From: Candidatus Saccharimonadia bacterium
GTDB lineage: Bacteria; Patescibacteriota; Saccharimonadia; Saccharimonadales; Saccharimonadaceae
Reading direction: 5' to 3'
DNA length: 30,193 nucleotides
Assembly: GCA_023259925.1 (NCBI GenBank)
Contig: JALRDS010000005.1
Location: forward strand, 1-30,193
Positions 7,894 through 14,295 of this stretch are shown piece by piece. The notes under the pieces are model-generated. The model ran no database searches, was not told the DNA's origin, and saw nothing but the letters and a program-made list of their open reading frames with translations. Numbering within the stretch: position 1 is the stretch's first letter; the number at the start of each line of letters is the position of its first letter. The position numbers and the translations under genes were made by a program.

Positions 7894-9483
7894 ATGCCTA
7901 AAAAAATACCGTTTAAAATACCGCGCGATGAAAAGCTGAAGACAGCCCTGGTTTCAACAACTGGGTCGCTACTTCGCACGTCACGTAGTCCAGATGAGGC
8001 GCTGGGCGAACTATTTGAGGCTGTGCAGAAGAATAAAATTTACGACGACGGTAAGACATTTGTTGATTTAGTGCCACGCGCGCGCATGCGCACAATCCAG
8101 CAAGAGTATAAGTTAGCACGTAGCGACCCAAACTTTGATTTACGTGAGTTCGTAAGCCGGCATTTTTATGAGTTCGCACCACATAAGCAAAAAGAGAACT
8201 TTGTCACCGATCCGCACCGAACAGTAACTGAGCATATTCATTTACTATGGGATGTTTTAGAGAGGCGTAATCGGCTAAACCGAGGGTCGTTGATCGCACT
8301 GCCGCATTCCTATATTGTTCCCGGGGGTAGATTTAGTGAACAGTTTTACTGGGACAGCTATTTCATTATGCTTGGTTTAGCGGCTGATGGGCGCTGGCAG
8401 ATGATTGAAGGTATGGTAAAGAATTTTGCATACATGCTGCGTAAGTTTGGCTTTATACCAACAGCAAATCGTACCTATTTTCTAAGTCGTTCCCAGCCAC
8501 CTTTTTTTTCACACATGGTACGACTACTTGCTACGCACAAAGGCAGAACACGCACCTATGCCGAGTACTTACCGTATTTACTCAAAGAATATCGCTTTTG
8601 GATGAAGGGCAGTGCAAAGCTAGCTAGGGCAGAGCATAATGCGTATGCACGAATGGTGCAGCTACCCAATGGTATGCATCTTAATCGATACTACGATAAT
8701 AAAATGACTCCTCGGCCAGAATCACTTTCGGAAGATACCGAGACGGCGATGGAGGCACCCGAGAGAGAAGCTGATCGGCTGTATTTACATCTTCGAGCTG
8801 GTGCAGAATCTGGATGGGATTTTAGTTCAAGATGGTTCTTAGATCCTTTAAATCTGAATAGCATTCACACGGCAGACATCATCCCAGTAGATTTAAATTG
8901 TCTCCTCTATCAGCACGAGCTTACAATTGCCGAGGCGTATCGATTAATAAAAAATCCACTACTTGCGAGAAAGTTCCAGACGCTGGCTGATCGCAGGGCT
9001 AAAGCAATTCAATCCTATTGCTGGGATGAATCGATGGGCTTCTTTGTTGACTACAATTTCCATCATCGGCAATCAACCGGTGTGCTTAGTTTAGCTGCTG
9101 TGTTTCCGCTGTACGCTAGAATTGCCACGAAGCAGCAAGCAGACCGCGTTGCGGATAGGTTGAAGCAGGATTTTCTAAAGCCTGGCGGCCTATTGGCAAC
9201 AGTAACGGACAATGGCCAGCAATGGGACGCGCCGAACGGCTGGGCGCCATTGCAGTGGATAGCGATAGAAGGGCTCAGGAATTACGGCCATCATGATCTT
9301 GCAAACGAGATAAAGCACCGCTGGATTACTATTAATTTAAAAGTATTCTCTGAAAAACATAAACTTGTTGAAAAGTATAATGTAAGTTCAGGCAGCGGCT
9401 TGGGTGGTGGTGGTGAATATCCTTTGCAAGACGGGTTCGGGTGGACAAATGGAGTTCTGGCAGCACTCTTGAAAGAGAGTTAA
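7894..9483 (+). CDS. Trehalase, glycoside hydrolase family 37
   Basis: 529 residues, normal for bacterial GH37 trehalases, which split trehalose into two glucose molecules by inversion. Both family signatures are present: PGGRFSEQFYWDSYF (143-157) and QWDAPNGWAP in the C-terminal third. The expected catalytic acid Asp309 lies in ESGWDFSSRW and the base Glu508 in GGGGEYPLQDGFGW. No signal peptide is visible, so it is probably cytoplasmic and would act on imported trehalose or on an internal pool. No trehalose transporter or synthesis gene is in the window. A pilin gene starts 6 nt after its stop, so the two may be co-transcribed. Confidence 0.95.
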   Translation: MPKKIPFKIPRDEKLKTALVSTTGSLLRTSRSPDEALGELFEAVQKNKIYDDGKTFVDLVPRARMRTIQQEYKLARSDPNFDLREFVSRHFYEFAPHKQKENFVTDPHRTVTEHIHLLWDVLERRNRLNRGSLIALPHSYIVPGGRFSEQFYWDSYFIMLGLAADGRWQMIEGMVKNFAYMLRKFGFIPTANRTYFLSRSQPPFFSHMVRLLATHKGRTRTYAEYLPYLLKEYRFWMKGSAKLARAEHNAYARMVQLPNGMHLNRYYDNKMTPRPESLSEDTETAMEAPEREADRLYLHLRAGAESGWDFSSRWFLDPLNLNSIHTADIIPVDLNCLLYQHELTIAEAYRLIKNPLLARKFQTLADRRAKAIQSYCWDESMGFFVDYNFHHRQSTGVLSLAAVFPLYARIATKQQADRVADRLKQDFLKPGGLLATVTDNGQQWDAPNGWAPLQWIAIEGLRNYGHHDLANEIKHRWITINLKVFSEKHKLVEKYNVSSGSGLGGGGEYPLQDGFGWTNGVLAALLKES

Positions 9484-9489
9484 CTGACT

Positions 9490-10092
9490 ATGGCGCACGC
9501 GACGTACACAATAAAAAGCAGCGCTGGATTCACTATTATTGAACTGCTTATAGTTATTGTTGTGATTGCTGTTCTTGCAGCCATTTCGATTGTTGCATAT
9601 GCTGGAATTCAAGAACGGGCCATGAATTCGAACATATTGAGCGCTAGCTCGCAGGCAGTAAAAGCGTTACGCGCCTACAGGGCTGCATATGATCGCTATC
9701 CGGCCATTCCGGCTGGACAAAATTCGGTATGTATAGGCCGTGGCTTTAAGGACTGGAATAATGATGGCCGTGGTGACTGTTGGGACTCGGATGTACGAGT
9801 TATTCGCGGTGAGTACGACTCATTTAACACTGAACTCGAAACTATTGCGAATACTGGACGATACGAACGCCCGCATATCACTTACAACGATGTGAATTAT
9901 CCGAACGCACCCGCTCATTTCACCGGACCGGTTTTTTCCACTCCAACTGAAGCCGCAAATAGTGGTGCTAGTGCTGGAAAATATAGCGTTCAGTATTGGA
10001 TAAAGGCGACAAGCTGTCCTTCTGGCGATGTAGTAACTTGGGGCCCGAATCTGGGGATAGTTCGGTGTACGCATATTTTACCCGATCTGTAG
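9490..10092 (+). CDS. Type IV pilin-like protein
   Basis: 200 residues with a textbook class III prepilin N-terminus: a predicted cut after Gly13, then FTIIELLIVIVVIAVLAAI with Glu at +5 (Glu18), and the helix continues as AYAGIQERA. The globular part carries four cysteines (SVCIG, GDCWD, TSCPS, VRCTH), so two disulfides are possible. It starts 6 nt after the trehalase stop with no strong ribosome-binding site, and is probably translated from the trehalase transcript. It is similar in layout, but not closely in sequence, to the pilin at 20545. It is presumably assembled by type IV pilus proteins encoded elsewhere. Confidence 0.9.
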   Translation: MAHATYTIKSSAGFTIIELLIVIVVIAVLAAISIVAYAGIQERAMNSNILSASSQAVKALRAYRAAYDRYPAIPAGQNSVCIGRGFKDWNNDGRGDCWDSDVRVIRGEYDSFNTELETIANTGRYERPHITYNDVNYPNAPAHFTGPVFSTPTEAANSGASAGKYSVQYWIKATSCPSGDVVTWGPNLGIVRCTHILPDL

Positions 10093-10100
10093 GGTTTACA

Positions 10101-11267
10101 CTATTTTGCGATGTCGGAGGGGAGGAAGCCCCGTTCGGGTATAAAATCTGCTTGCCATTTATAGTCTTTATTGTAGCCCAAATCTTTCATGAGTTGAGTT
10201 GGAGCGTTACGGACATGCAGCGGTACTGGACTATCTGGGTATTGGCTTGCTAGTTGTTTGGCAGCCTGCATCATGTCAGTGATTTCACGAGATTTCTCGC
10301 TGCGAGCTAGAGCAGTGGCACAGTGATATAGATTGTATGATGCCTCAGGTAAACCTACGCGTTCTACTGCCTGAAAAGTTGCTACGGCCAAGCTGAGCGC
10401 TCCATTTCCAGCTAACCCAATGTCTTCACTTGCAAACACCACCATACGGCGTGCAATAAATTTCGGGTCTTCACCGGCATCAATCATGCGGCTTAGGTAG
10501 TAAAGCGTTGCCCTCTCATCGCTGCCACGCATACTTTTTATAAATGCTGAAACTACATCGTAGTGCATGTCACCCTTTTTATCGTAGCCAGGGACTTTTT
10601 TCTGTGCGGCTGCTTTTACAGTTTCGGGGGTTACTTTTTCGCCGAAACTAAGCACTAGTTCTAAGTTGCCCAGTGCAACTCGTGCATCGCCACCTGAAAG
10701 CTCTGCTAAGTAATCTATCGCTTTAGGGGTAACACGTTTCAGTTTGTTAATATTTTTCAGAGCTCGCTTAATAATGGCGGTAATCTCGGATTTGGAGAGT
10801 GGCTGCAATACCAATACGCGAGTACGGCTGAGTAGCGGGGTAATTACTTCAAAGCTTGGATTTTCGGTAGTGGCACCGATGAGTGTTATTAGACCAGATT
10901 CAACGTGTGGCAAGAAGGCATCTTGCTGCGCTTTATTGAATCTATGAATTTCGTCTACAAACAAAATTGTGCGTAGCTGTAGATTCCAATTTTGTCGAGC
11001 GTGAGAAATAACGCGTTCTACATCTTTCTTTCCACTGGTGACTGCAGATAATTCAATGAATTCGGCATTTACTTCATTGGCAATAATTCTGGCTAAGGTT
11101 GTTTTGCCGGTTCCAGGTGGCCCCCATAGAATAAGACTTACAGGCTCTTTATTCTCAACAATTTTATGAAGAATTTCGGCATCGCCAAGCAAGTGTGATT
11201 GACCAATTACCTCACTAAGCGTGGTTGGTCTCATTTGTTCGGCAAGTGGCACGCGTCGTTGTTCCAT
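10101..11267 (-). CDS. rarA: Replication-associated recombination ATPase RarA (MgsA)
   Basis: 388 residues of the clamp-loader-like AAA+ family. Walker A is GPPGTGKTT (49-57), Walker B is FVDEIHRF, and sensor 1 lies in LIGATTENPSF. The C-terminal helical and tetramerisation part follows (HYDVVSAFIKSMRGSD, then GEDPKFIARRM). RarA works at stalled replication forks with SSB and DnaB. It is convergent with the pilin gene, whose stop is 8 nt away. Its ATG is 35 nt from the divergent ddl start, and a TACAAT box lies 6 nt before the ATG, so it is probably leaderless. Confidence 0.96.
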   Translation of the reverse strand: MEQRRVPLAEQMRPTTLSEVIGQSHLLGDAEILHKIVENKEPVSLILWGPPGTGKTTLARIIANEVNAEFIELSAVTSGKKDVERVISHARQNWNLQLRTILFVDEIHRFNKAQQDAFLPHVESGLITLIGATTENPSFEVITPLLSRTRVLVLQPLSKSEITAIIKRALKNINKLKRVTPKAIDYLAELSGGDARVALGNLELVLSFGEKVTPETVKAAAQKKVPGYDKKGDMHYDVVSAFIKSMRGSDERATLYYLSRMIDAGEDPKFIARRMVVFASEDIGLAGNGALSLAVATFQAVERVGLPEASYNLYHCATALARSEKSREITDMMQAAKQLASQYPDSPVPLHVRNAPTQLMKDLGYNKDYKWQADFIPERGFLPSDIAK

Positions 11268-11273
11268 TCCCTT

Positions 11274-11279
11274 ATTGTA
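11274..11279 (-). promoter_or_regulatory. -10 box of rarA, leaderless
   Basis: On the minus strand TACAAT, then AAGGGA, then ATG. The 6-nt gap is too short for AAGGGA to serve as ribosome-binding site if transcription starts downstream of it. Confidence 0.55.
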
Positions 11280-11287
11280 TCCTGAAT

Positions 11288-11296
11288 TGGTATGAT
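11288..11296 (+). promoter_or_regulatory. Extended -10 promoter of ddl, leaderless
   Basis: TGG-TATGAT, 6 nt, then ATG at 11303. It sits back-to-back with the rarA -10 box, separated by 8 nt. Confidence 0.6.
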
Positions 11297-11302
11297 AGTT
11301 AT

Positions 11303-12328
11303 ATGACTAAACTCAATCTACTCGTAGCGTACGGCGGCCAGTCAACTGAGCATGATGTATCAATCGCCAGTGCGAGAAACATTGTTGCTGCACTCGATGA
11401 GACAAAATATACAGTAACAACCTGTTTTATTTCACGTCAGGGCAGATGGTTCTTGCAAGATGGTGGCGCTGTTACGTTAAACACTGAGAACGAAGCACTC
11501 CCAGTGCTTGGCGGTAAGGCATTTATAGCCCAGGTAAATAATCAAAAGATTGACGTGGATGTATTGTTCCCTGTGTTGCATGGTAAAAATGGTGAGGATG
11601 GCAGTGTACAGGGGCTCGCTCAGCTGCTAGGTGTGCCATTTGTTGGCCCGAGTATACTATCGGCTGCAGTTACTATGGATAAGGATATGACTAAGCGGCT
11701 GCTCGAACGAGCCGGCATACCCGTAGTGCCATGGAAAACATGGATAGTGACTGACACTGAGCCGACATACGAGGCTATCTCAGCTGAATTAGGCACTGAT
11801 GTATTTGTAAAACCGGCAAGCGCAGGTTCATCAGTTGGGGTGAGTCATGTAACGTCGAACAAATCATGGAGTGATGTACTGCAGGTGGCTGCTAAAAACT
11901 CCGAAATGGTGCTAATCGAAAAAACAATACGTGGCCGAGAGATTGAAGTAGCCGTACTCGGAAACCACGAGGTGAGTATAAGCCAGCCGGGTGAAATTAT
12001 TGCCAATGATGACTTCTATTCGTATGATGCAAAATATAGCGAACAGAGCACTTCGCAAGCAGTTATTCCCGCCGAGCTTAGCGACGAGGTAGTAAGCCGC
12101 CTTAAGCGCTACGCACTTGATGCGTACTATGCTGTTGAAGGTGCTGGTATGTCGCGCGTAGACTTTTTTGTGACAAACGACAACGAAGTATTCTTGAATG
12201 AAATAAATAGCATTCCTGGATTCACAGATATAAGCATGTATCCAAAACTATTTATGCAACAGGGAATAGCGTATAGCGAACTGCTCGACAAGCTGATTAC
12301 GCTAGCTCAAGAAGTGCGCTATAATTAA
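11303..12328 (+). CDS. ddl: D-alanine--D-alanine ligase
   Basis: 341 residues, normal for Ddl, which makes the D-Ala-D-Ala dipeptide for peptidoglycan using ATP. Family features: an N-terminal VAYGGQSTEHDVSIASA loop, the segment PVLHGKNGEDGSVQGL, GVPFVGPSILSAAVTMDK, the ATP-grasp region KPASAGSSVGVS, and the C-terminal SRVDFFV / LNEINSIPGFTDISMYPKL with metal-binding Asp/Glu/Asn. The frame is open back to 11225, but I choose the ATG at 11303 because Ddl proteins begin here and an extended -10 box ends 6 nt before it. The SPFH gene follows 20 nt later with its own ribosome-binding site. The product would feed the MurF-like ligase at 14296. Confidence 0.96.
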   Translation: MTKLNLLVAYGGQSTEHDVSIASARNIVAALDETKYTVTTCFISRQGRWFLQDGGAVTLNTENEALPVLGGKAFIAQVNNQKIDVDVLFPVLHGKNGEDGSVQGLAQLLGVPFVGPSILSAAVTMDKDMTKRLLERAGIPVVPWKTWIVTDTEPTYEAISAELGTDVFVKPASAGSSVGVSHVTSNKSWSDVLQVAAKNSEMVLIEKTIRGREIEVAVLGNHEVSISQPGEIIANDDFYSYDAKYSEQSTSQAVIPAELSDEVVSRLKRYALDAYYAVEGAGMSRVDFFVTNDNEVFLNEINSIPGFTDISMYPKLFMQQGIAYSELLDKLITLAQEVRYN

Positions 12329-12348
12329 ATCAAACTGAGGGAGGTTAC

Positions 12349-13092
12349 ATGGAGTTTACAGTATTTCTACTTATCGCAGTCGGAATTTTTATTCTGAGCG
12401 GAATCAAAATTGTTAATCAGTACGAACGTGGTGTTGTATTGACACTAGGTAAGTTTAGCGGAGTACGCCAGCCAGGGCTACGCATTGTTATTCCAATTTT
12501 GCAGCGCATGATTCGTGTTGATGTTCGCTCAACCCCAATCGATGTACCAAAGCAAGAAATTATGACACGTGATAACGTGCCTGCAAACGTTGATGCTGTG
12601 GTGTATCTGCGCGTGGTTGATCCAGCCAAGGCGGTGCTTGAAACAACTAACTATGTGTACGCAACTAGCCAATTTGCGCAGGCCGCTCTTCGAGATGTTG
12701 CTGGTAACGTTGATCTAGATGACCTACTGGCAAAGCGCGACGAGGTTTCGCAGCAAATAAAAATGAACGTTGACTCAGAGACTGACAAATGGGGAATTGA
12801 CGTTGAGAACGTAAAAGTGCAGAACATTGAACTGCCACACGATATGAAGAGAGCTATGGCCAAGCAGGCCGAGGCTGAGCGAGAGCGGCGTGCTGTGGTG
12901 ATTTCAGCCGATGGTGAAAAACAGGCTGCGCAAGCTGTGGCGGATGCGGCGGCAATGCTGTCAAAGATCCCTGGCGGTATTAATATTCGAACATTACAAA
13001 CGCTTGAAAAAATTTCGGTTGAGCCTAGCCAAAAAACGCTCGTTGTATTGCCTACCGAACTAACTAATCTTAAAGATATTCTAAATAAGTAA
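12349..13092 (+). CDS. SPFH/stomatin family protein (slipin-like)
   Basis: 247 residues: one N-terminal membrane hairpin/helix (about 3-22), then the band-7 domain with NQYERGVVLTLGKFSG, GLRIVIPILQRMIRVDVR and the strand AVVYLRV. A coiled-coil segment rich in Ala/Glu/Arg (RAMAKQAEAERERRA) follows. The lack of long extensions fits prokaryotic slipins, which form membrane-associated oligomers. A partner NfeD-type protease gene is usual next to slipin genes but is absent here. GGGAGG precedes the ATG. It is probably co-transcribed with ddl. Confidence 0.92.
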   Translation: MEFTVFLLIAVGIFILSGIKIVNQYERGVVLTLGKFSGVRQPGLRIVIPILQRMIRVDVRSTPIDVPKQEIMTRDNVPANVDAVVYLRVVDPAKAVLETTNYVYATSQFAQAALRDVAGNVDLDDLLAKRDEVSQQIKMNVDSETDKWGIDVENVKVQNIELPHDMKRAMAKQAEAERERRAVVISADGEKQAAQAVADAAAMLSKIPGGINIRTLQTLEKISVEPSQKTLVVLPTELTNLKDILNK

Positions 13093-13095
13093 TCC

Positions 13096-13124
13096 TTGAG
13101 ATTTCGCCCCTGTTACGCTACAAT
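13096..13124 (+). promoter_or_regulatory. Sigma-70 promoter upstream of tRNA-Phe
   Basis: TTGAGA (13096-13101) and TACAAT (13119-13124) with exactly 17 nt between. The expected start is near 13131, giving a 100-nt leader before the tRNA. Confidence 0.65.
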
Positions 13125-13130
13125 AAGTCG

Positions 13131-13231
13131 AGTTCGGCTGTTTAATTGAAAAAAGCAGCCGGTCTGGACGGATTTATTCCGGCCCACCGCGCGATGAGAA
13201 AAAAACTTTGGTTTTGTCTCATGGTAGATGT
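13131..13231 (+). ncRNA. Structured leader RNA ahead of tRNA-Phe
   Basis: It contains a 6-bp hairpin (13135-13140 with 13156-13161), a second hairpin around the CTGGA/TCCGG pairing (about 13164-13185) and a longer ATGAGA/TCTCAT hairpin (about 13193-13222). No ORF is seen. It may be a processed tRNA leader or a separate small RNA; no known family is recognised. Confidence 0.35.
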
Positions 13232-13307
13232 GGCTCTTTAGCTCAGTTGGTAGAGCAGAGGCCTGAAGAGCCTTGTGTCACTGGTTCAAGTCCAGTAGGA
13301 GCCACCA
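13232..13307 (+). tRNA. tRNA-Phe(GAA)
   Basis: 76 nt with an encoded CCA. The acceptor GGCTCTT/AGGAGCC is paired, the anticodon loop CTGAAGA gives GAA, and the T-loop TTCAAGT and D-loop GG are normal. Confidence 0.97.
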
Positions 13308-13314
13308 AATAAGA

Positions 13315-13340
13315 AACTAACCATATGTGGTTGGTTTTTT
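13315..13340 (+). terminator. Rho-independent terminator after tRNA-Phe
   Basis: A 9-bp stem (13315-13323 with 13328-13336, one G-U) with loop TATG, running into a T-tract. Confidence 0.9.
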
Positions 13341-13399
13341 ATTTGAAATATTTTACTCGCGAGAGTTGAACAGACTTACTTGGTTTAGCTATTTTCCTA

Positions 13400-13582
13400 C
13401 TAACTGACAGCTAAATCTTCTTCGTAGTCGTGTGCAATTTTGTAAATAACAGAGATGTGTGTAATCAGCTCGTCTCGGGTTATGTGGTCACGCTCATACA
13501 GTTCTTGTCGTAGTTTTGTGCGTAAACCAGCCTCAATCTTCTCCACTAACGTCGTGTATTTTGGATTTAACTTAGCAATGCG
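13400..13582 (-). pseudogene. C-terminal remnant of an unknown protein gene
   Basis: On the minus strand a 60-codon open stretch ends in TAG at 13400-13402. It reads RIAKLNPKYTTLVEKIEAGL, then continues with a charged, helix-forming sequence ending YEEDLAVS. There is no start codon: upstream the frame runs through CCG/ATC/ATA/GTC/CTA into a stop at about 13598-13600. That boundary coincides with where the transposase-like sequence begins on the other strand, so a gene appears to have been cut there. The amphipathic composition looks like real protein rather than noise. The family is not recognised. An internal GTG could allow a shorter product but lacks a ribosome-binding site. Confidence 0.5.
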
Positions 13583-13916
13583 CGGGATTATGACTAGCTA
13601 CAGCATGTACTTCAATAAAAAGTATGGGCTTTCTGGTGTGCTGTTTGAAAGCCGGTATAAAGCATCGCGAATATCATCTGATGAGTACCTAATGCATATC
13701 AGTAGATATATTCATCTCAATCCCAAGGACTGGATGGCGTATCCGTATTCCAGCATTCATTCGTATTATTTAAGCACCCCAGAGTGGCTCCATCCCGAAC
13801 CGGTTGTAGAATTATTCGGTTCGCTGCCAAAATACGCCGACCTCCTAAATGATTACGTAGACTATAAAAAATCTTTAGAGCAAATCAAGGAAGAATTAGC
13901 CAATACAATCATATAA
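13578..13916 (+). pseudogene. Truncated RAYT / REP-associated Y1 transposase (IS200-like), C-terminal part
   Basis: About 112 codons remain. IMTSYSMYFNKKYGLSGVLF, then ESRYKA, DEYLMHISRYIHLNP and YPYSS form the well-known C-terminal half of REP-associated tyrosine transposases, which include the YxxxHxNP region. The N-terminal half with the HUH metal-binding motif is missing. Upstream the same frame only reads antisense to the remnant at 13400-13582. The fragment could still be translated from the ATG at 13578 or 13590, but it cannot be an active nuclease. It marks past mobile-element activity beside the tRNA-Gly region. Confidence 0.8.
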
Positions 13917-13937
13917 AAAACAGCCTAACGCGGCTGT
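13912..13937 (-). terminator. Rho-independent terminator of tRNA-Gly
   Basis: On the minus strand a 6-bp ACAGCC/GGCTGT stem (13920-13925 with 13932-13937) with a 6-nt loop, followed by a run of six T. It lies 8 nt after the tRNA 3' end. Confidence 0.8.
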
Positions 13938-13945
13938 ACTTTATG

Positions 13946-14021
13946 TGGTGCGGGTTAGGAGACTCTAACTCCTGGCCTCTTCCATGGCAAGGAAGCGCTC
14001 TAACAACTGAGCTAAACCCGC
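13946..14021 (-). tRNA. tRNA-Gly(GCC) with altered elbow (U19-A56)
   Basis: 76 nt with an encoded CCA and all stems fully paired: acceptor GCGGGTT/AACCCGC, D stem GCTC/GAGC, anticodon stem CTTCC/GGAAG and T stem AGGAG/CTCCT. The loop TTGCCAT gives anticodon GCC. The D-loop is AGTTGTTA (G18, U19) instead of the usual GG. The T-loop is TTAGAGT, with A at position 56 instead of the almost universal C. The G19-C56 tertiary pair is thus replaced by U19-A56, a compensating change. The other tRNAs in the window have the normal GG and C56. Confidence 0.93.
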
Positions 14022-14079
14022 GTGATGATTGAATGTACGGATGAGGTGCTAATGTGTAGTTGATTGCTTCCTTGGCCTG

Positions 14080-14196
14080 GCAAGTTGGTCACGGTTCGCG
14101 ACCCCGGAACTTCGCGGAGCAAAATTAGTTTTGCCGGAAGATTCCCTTGCAAGCTGTCACTGGCAGCTTTCACTCTAACAACTGAGCTAAACCCGC
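14080..14196 (-). ncRNA. tRNA-like element with duplicated tRNA-Gly 5' half and long variable arm
   Basis: Its first 24 nt (14173-14196) are identical to the 5' end of the neighbouring tRNA-Gly. The rest differs in sequence yet can fold as a cloverleaf: acceptor 14190-14196 with 14080-14086 (7 bp, two G-U), D stem 4 bp (one G-U), an anticodon-like hairpin with 6-bp stem and 7-nt loop CCAGTGA (14151-14169), a 14-bp variable-arm hairpin with one bulge and an internal loop (14106-14145), and a 17-nt T-arm (14087-14103; 5 bp with one G-U, loop CGAACCG). The U33 and T-loop consensus are absent, no CCA is encoded directly after the acceptor, and two extra nucleotides separate the D and anticodon arms. 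A strong promoter lies just upstream. It may be a decayed tRNA or a non-translational tRNA mimic. Confidence 0.45.
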
Positions 14197-14206
14197 ATCT
14201 TGAATG

Positions 14207-14235
14207 ATTATACAGATTGAGAGGCGGATTTTCAA
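14207..14235 (-). promoter_or_regulatory. Strong sigma-70 promoter of the tRNA-like / tRNA-Gly transcript
   Basis: On the minus strand TTGAAA (14230-14235) and TATAAT (14207-14212) with exactly 17 nt between. The expected start is about 4 nt before the tRNA-like element. Sequence like the -10 to +1 region is partly repeated just upstream of tRNA-Gly itself (TACATT near 14036). Confidence 0.75.
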
Positions 14236-14295
14236 TATACTATTTGAGCATACTTTAAAACAGAGCCAGACCGAGGTATGATTAACATAGACACT

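Noticed and set aside
13131..13231. SRP RNA or T-box leader upstream of tRNA-Phe
   Set aside because: It has AGCAGCC and CACCGCG strings, but not in the order or pairing required by either RNA, and no synthetase gene follows.
13455..13577. The upstream 41 codons of the frame that leads into the RAYT fragment
   Set aside because: They are antisense to the minus-strand remnant and share nothing with RAYT N-termini, so I start the fragment at 13578.
14080..14196. A group I intron inside tRNA-Gly
   Set aside because: The downstream tRNA-Gly copy is complete by itself, the stretch is too short, and I see no group I core sequences.
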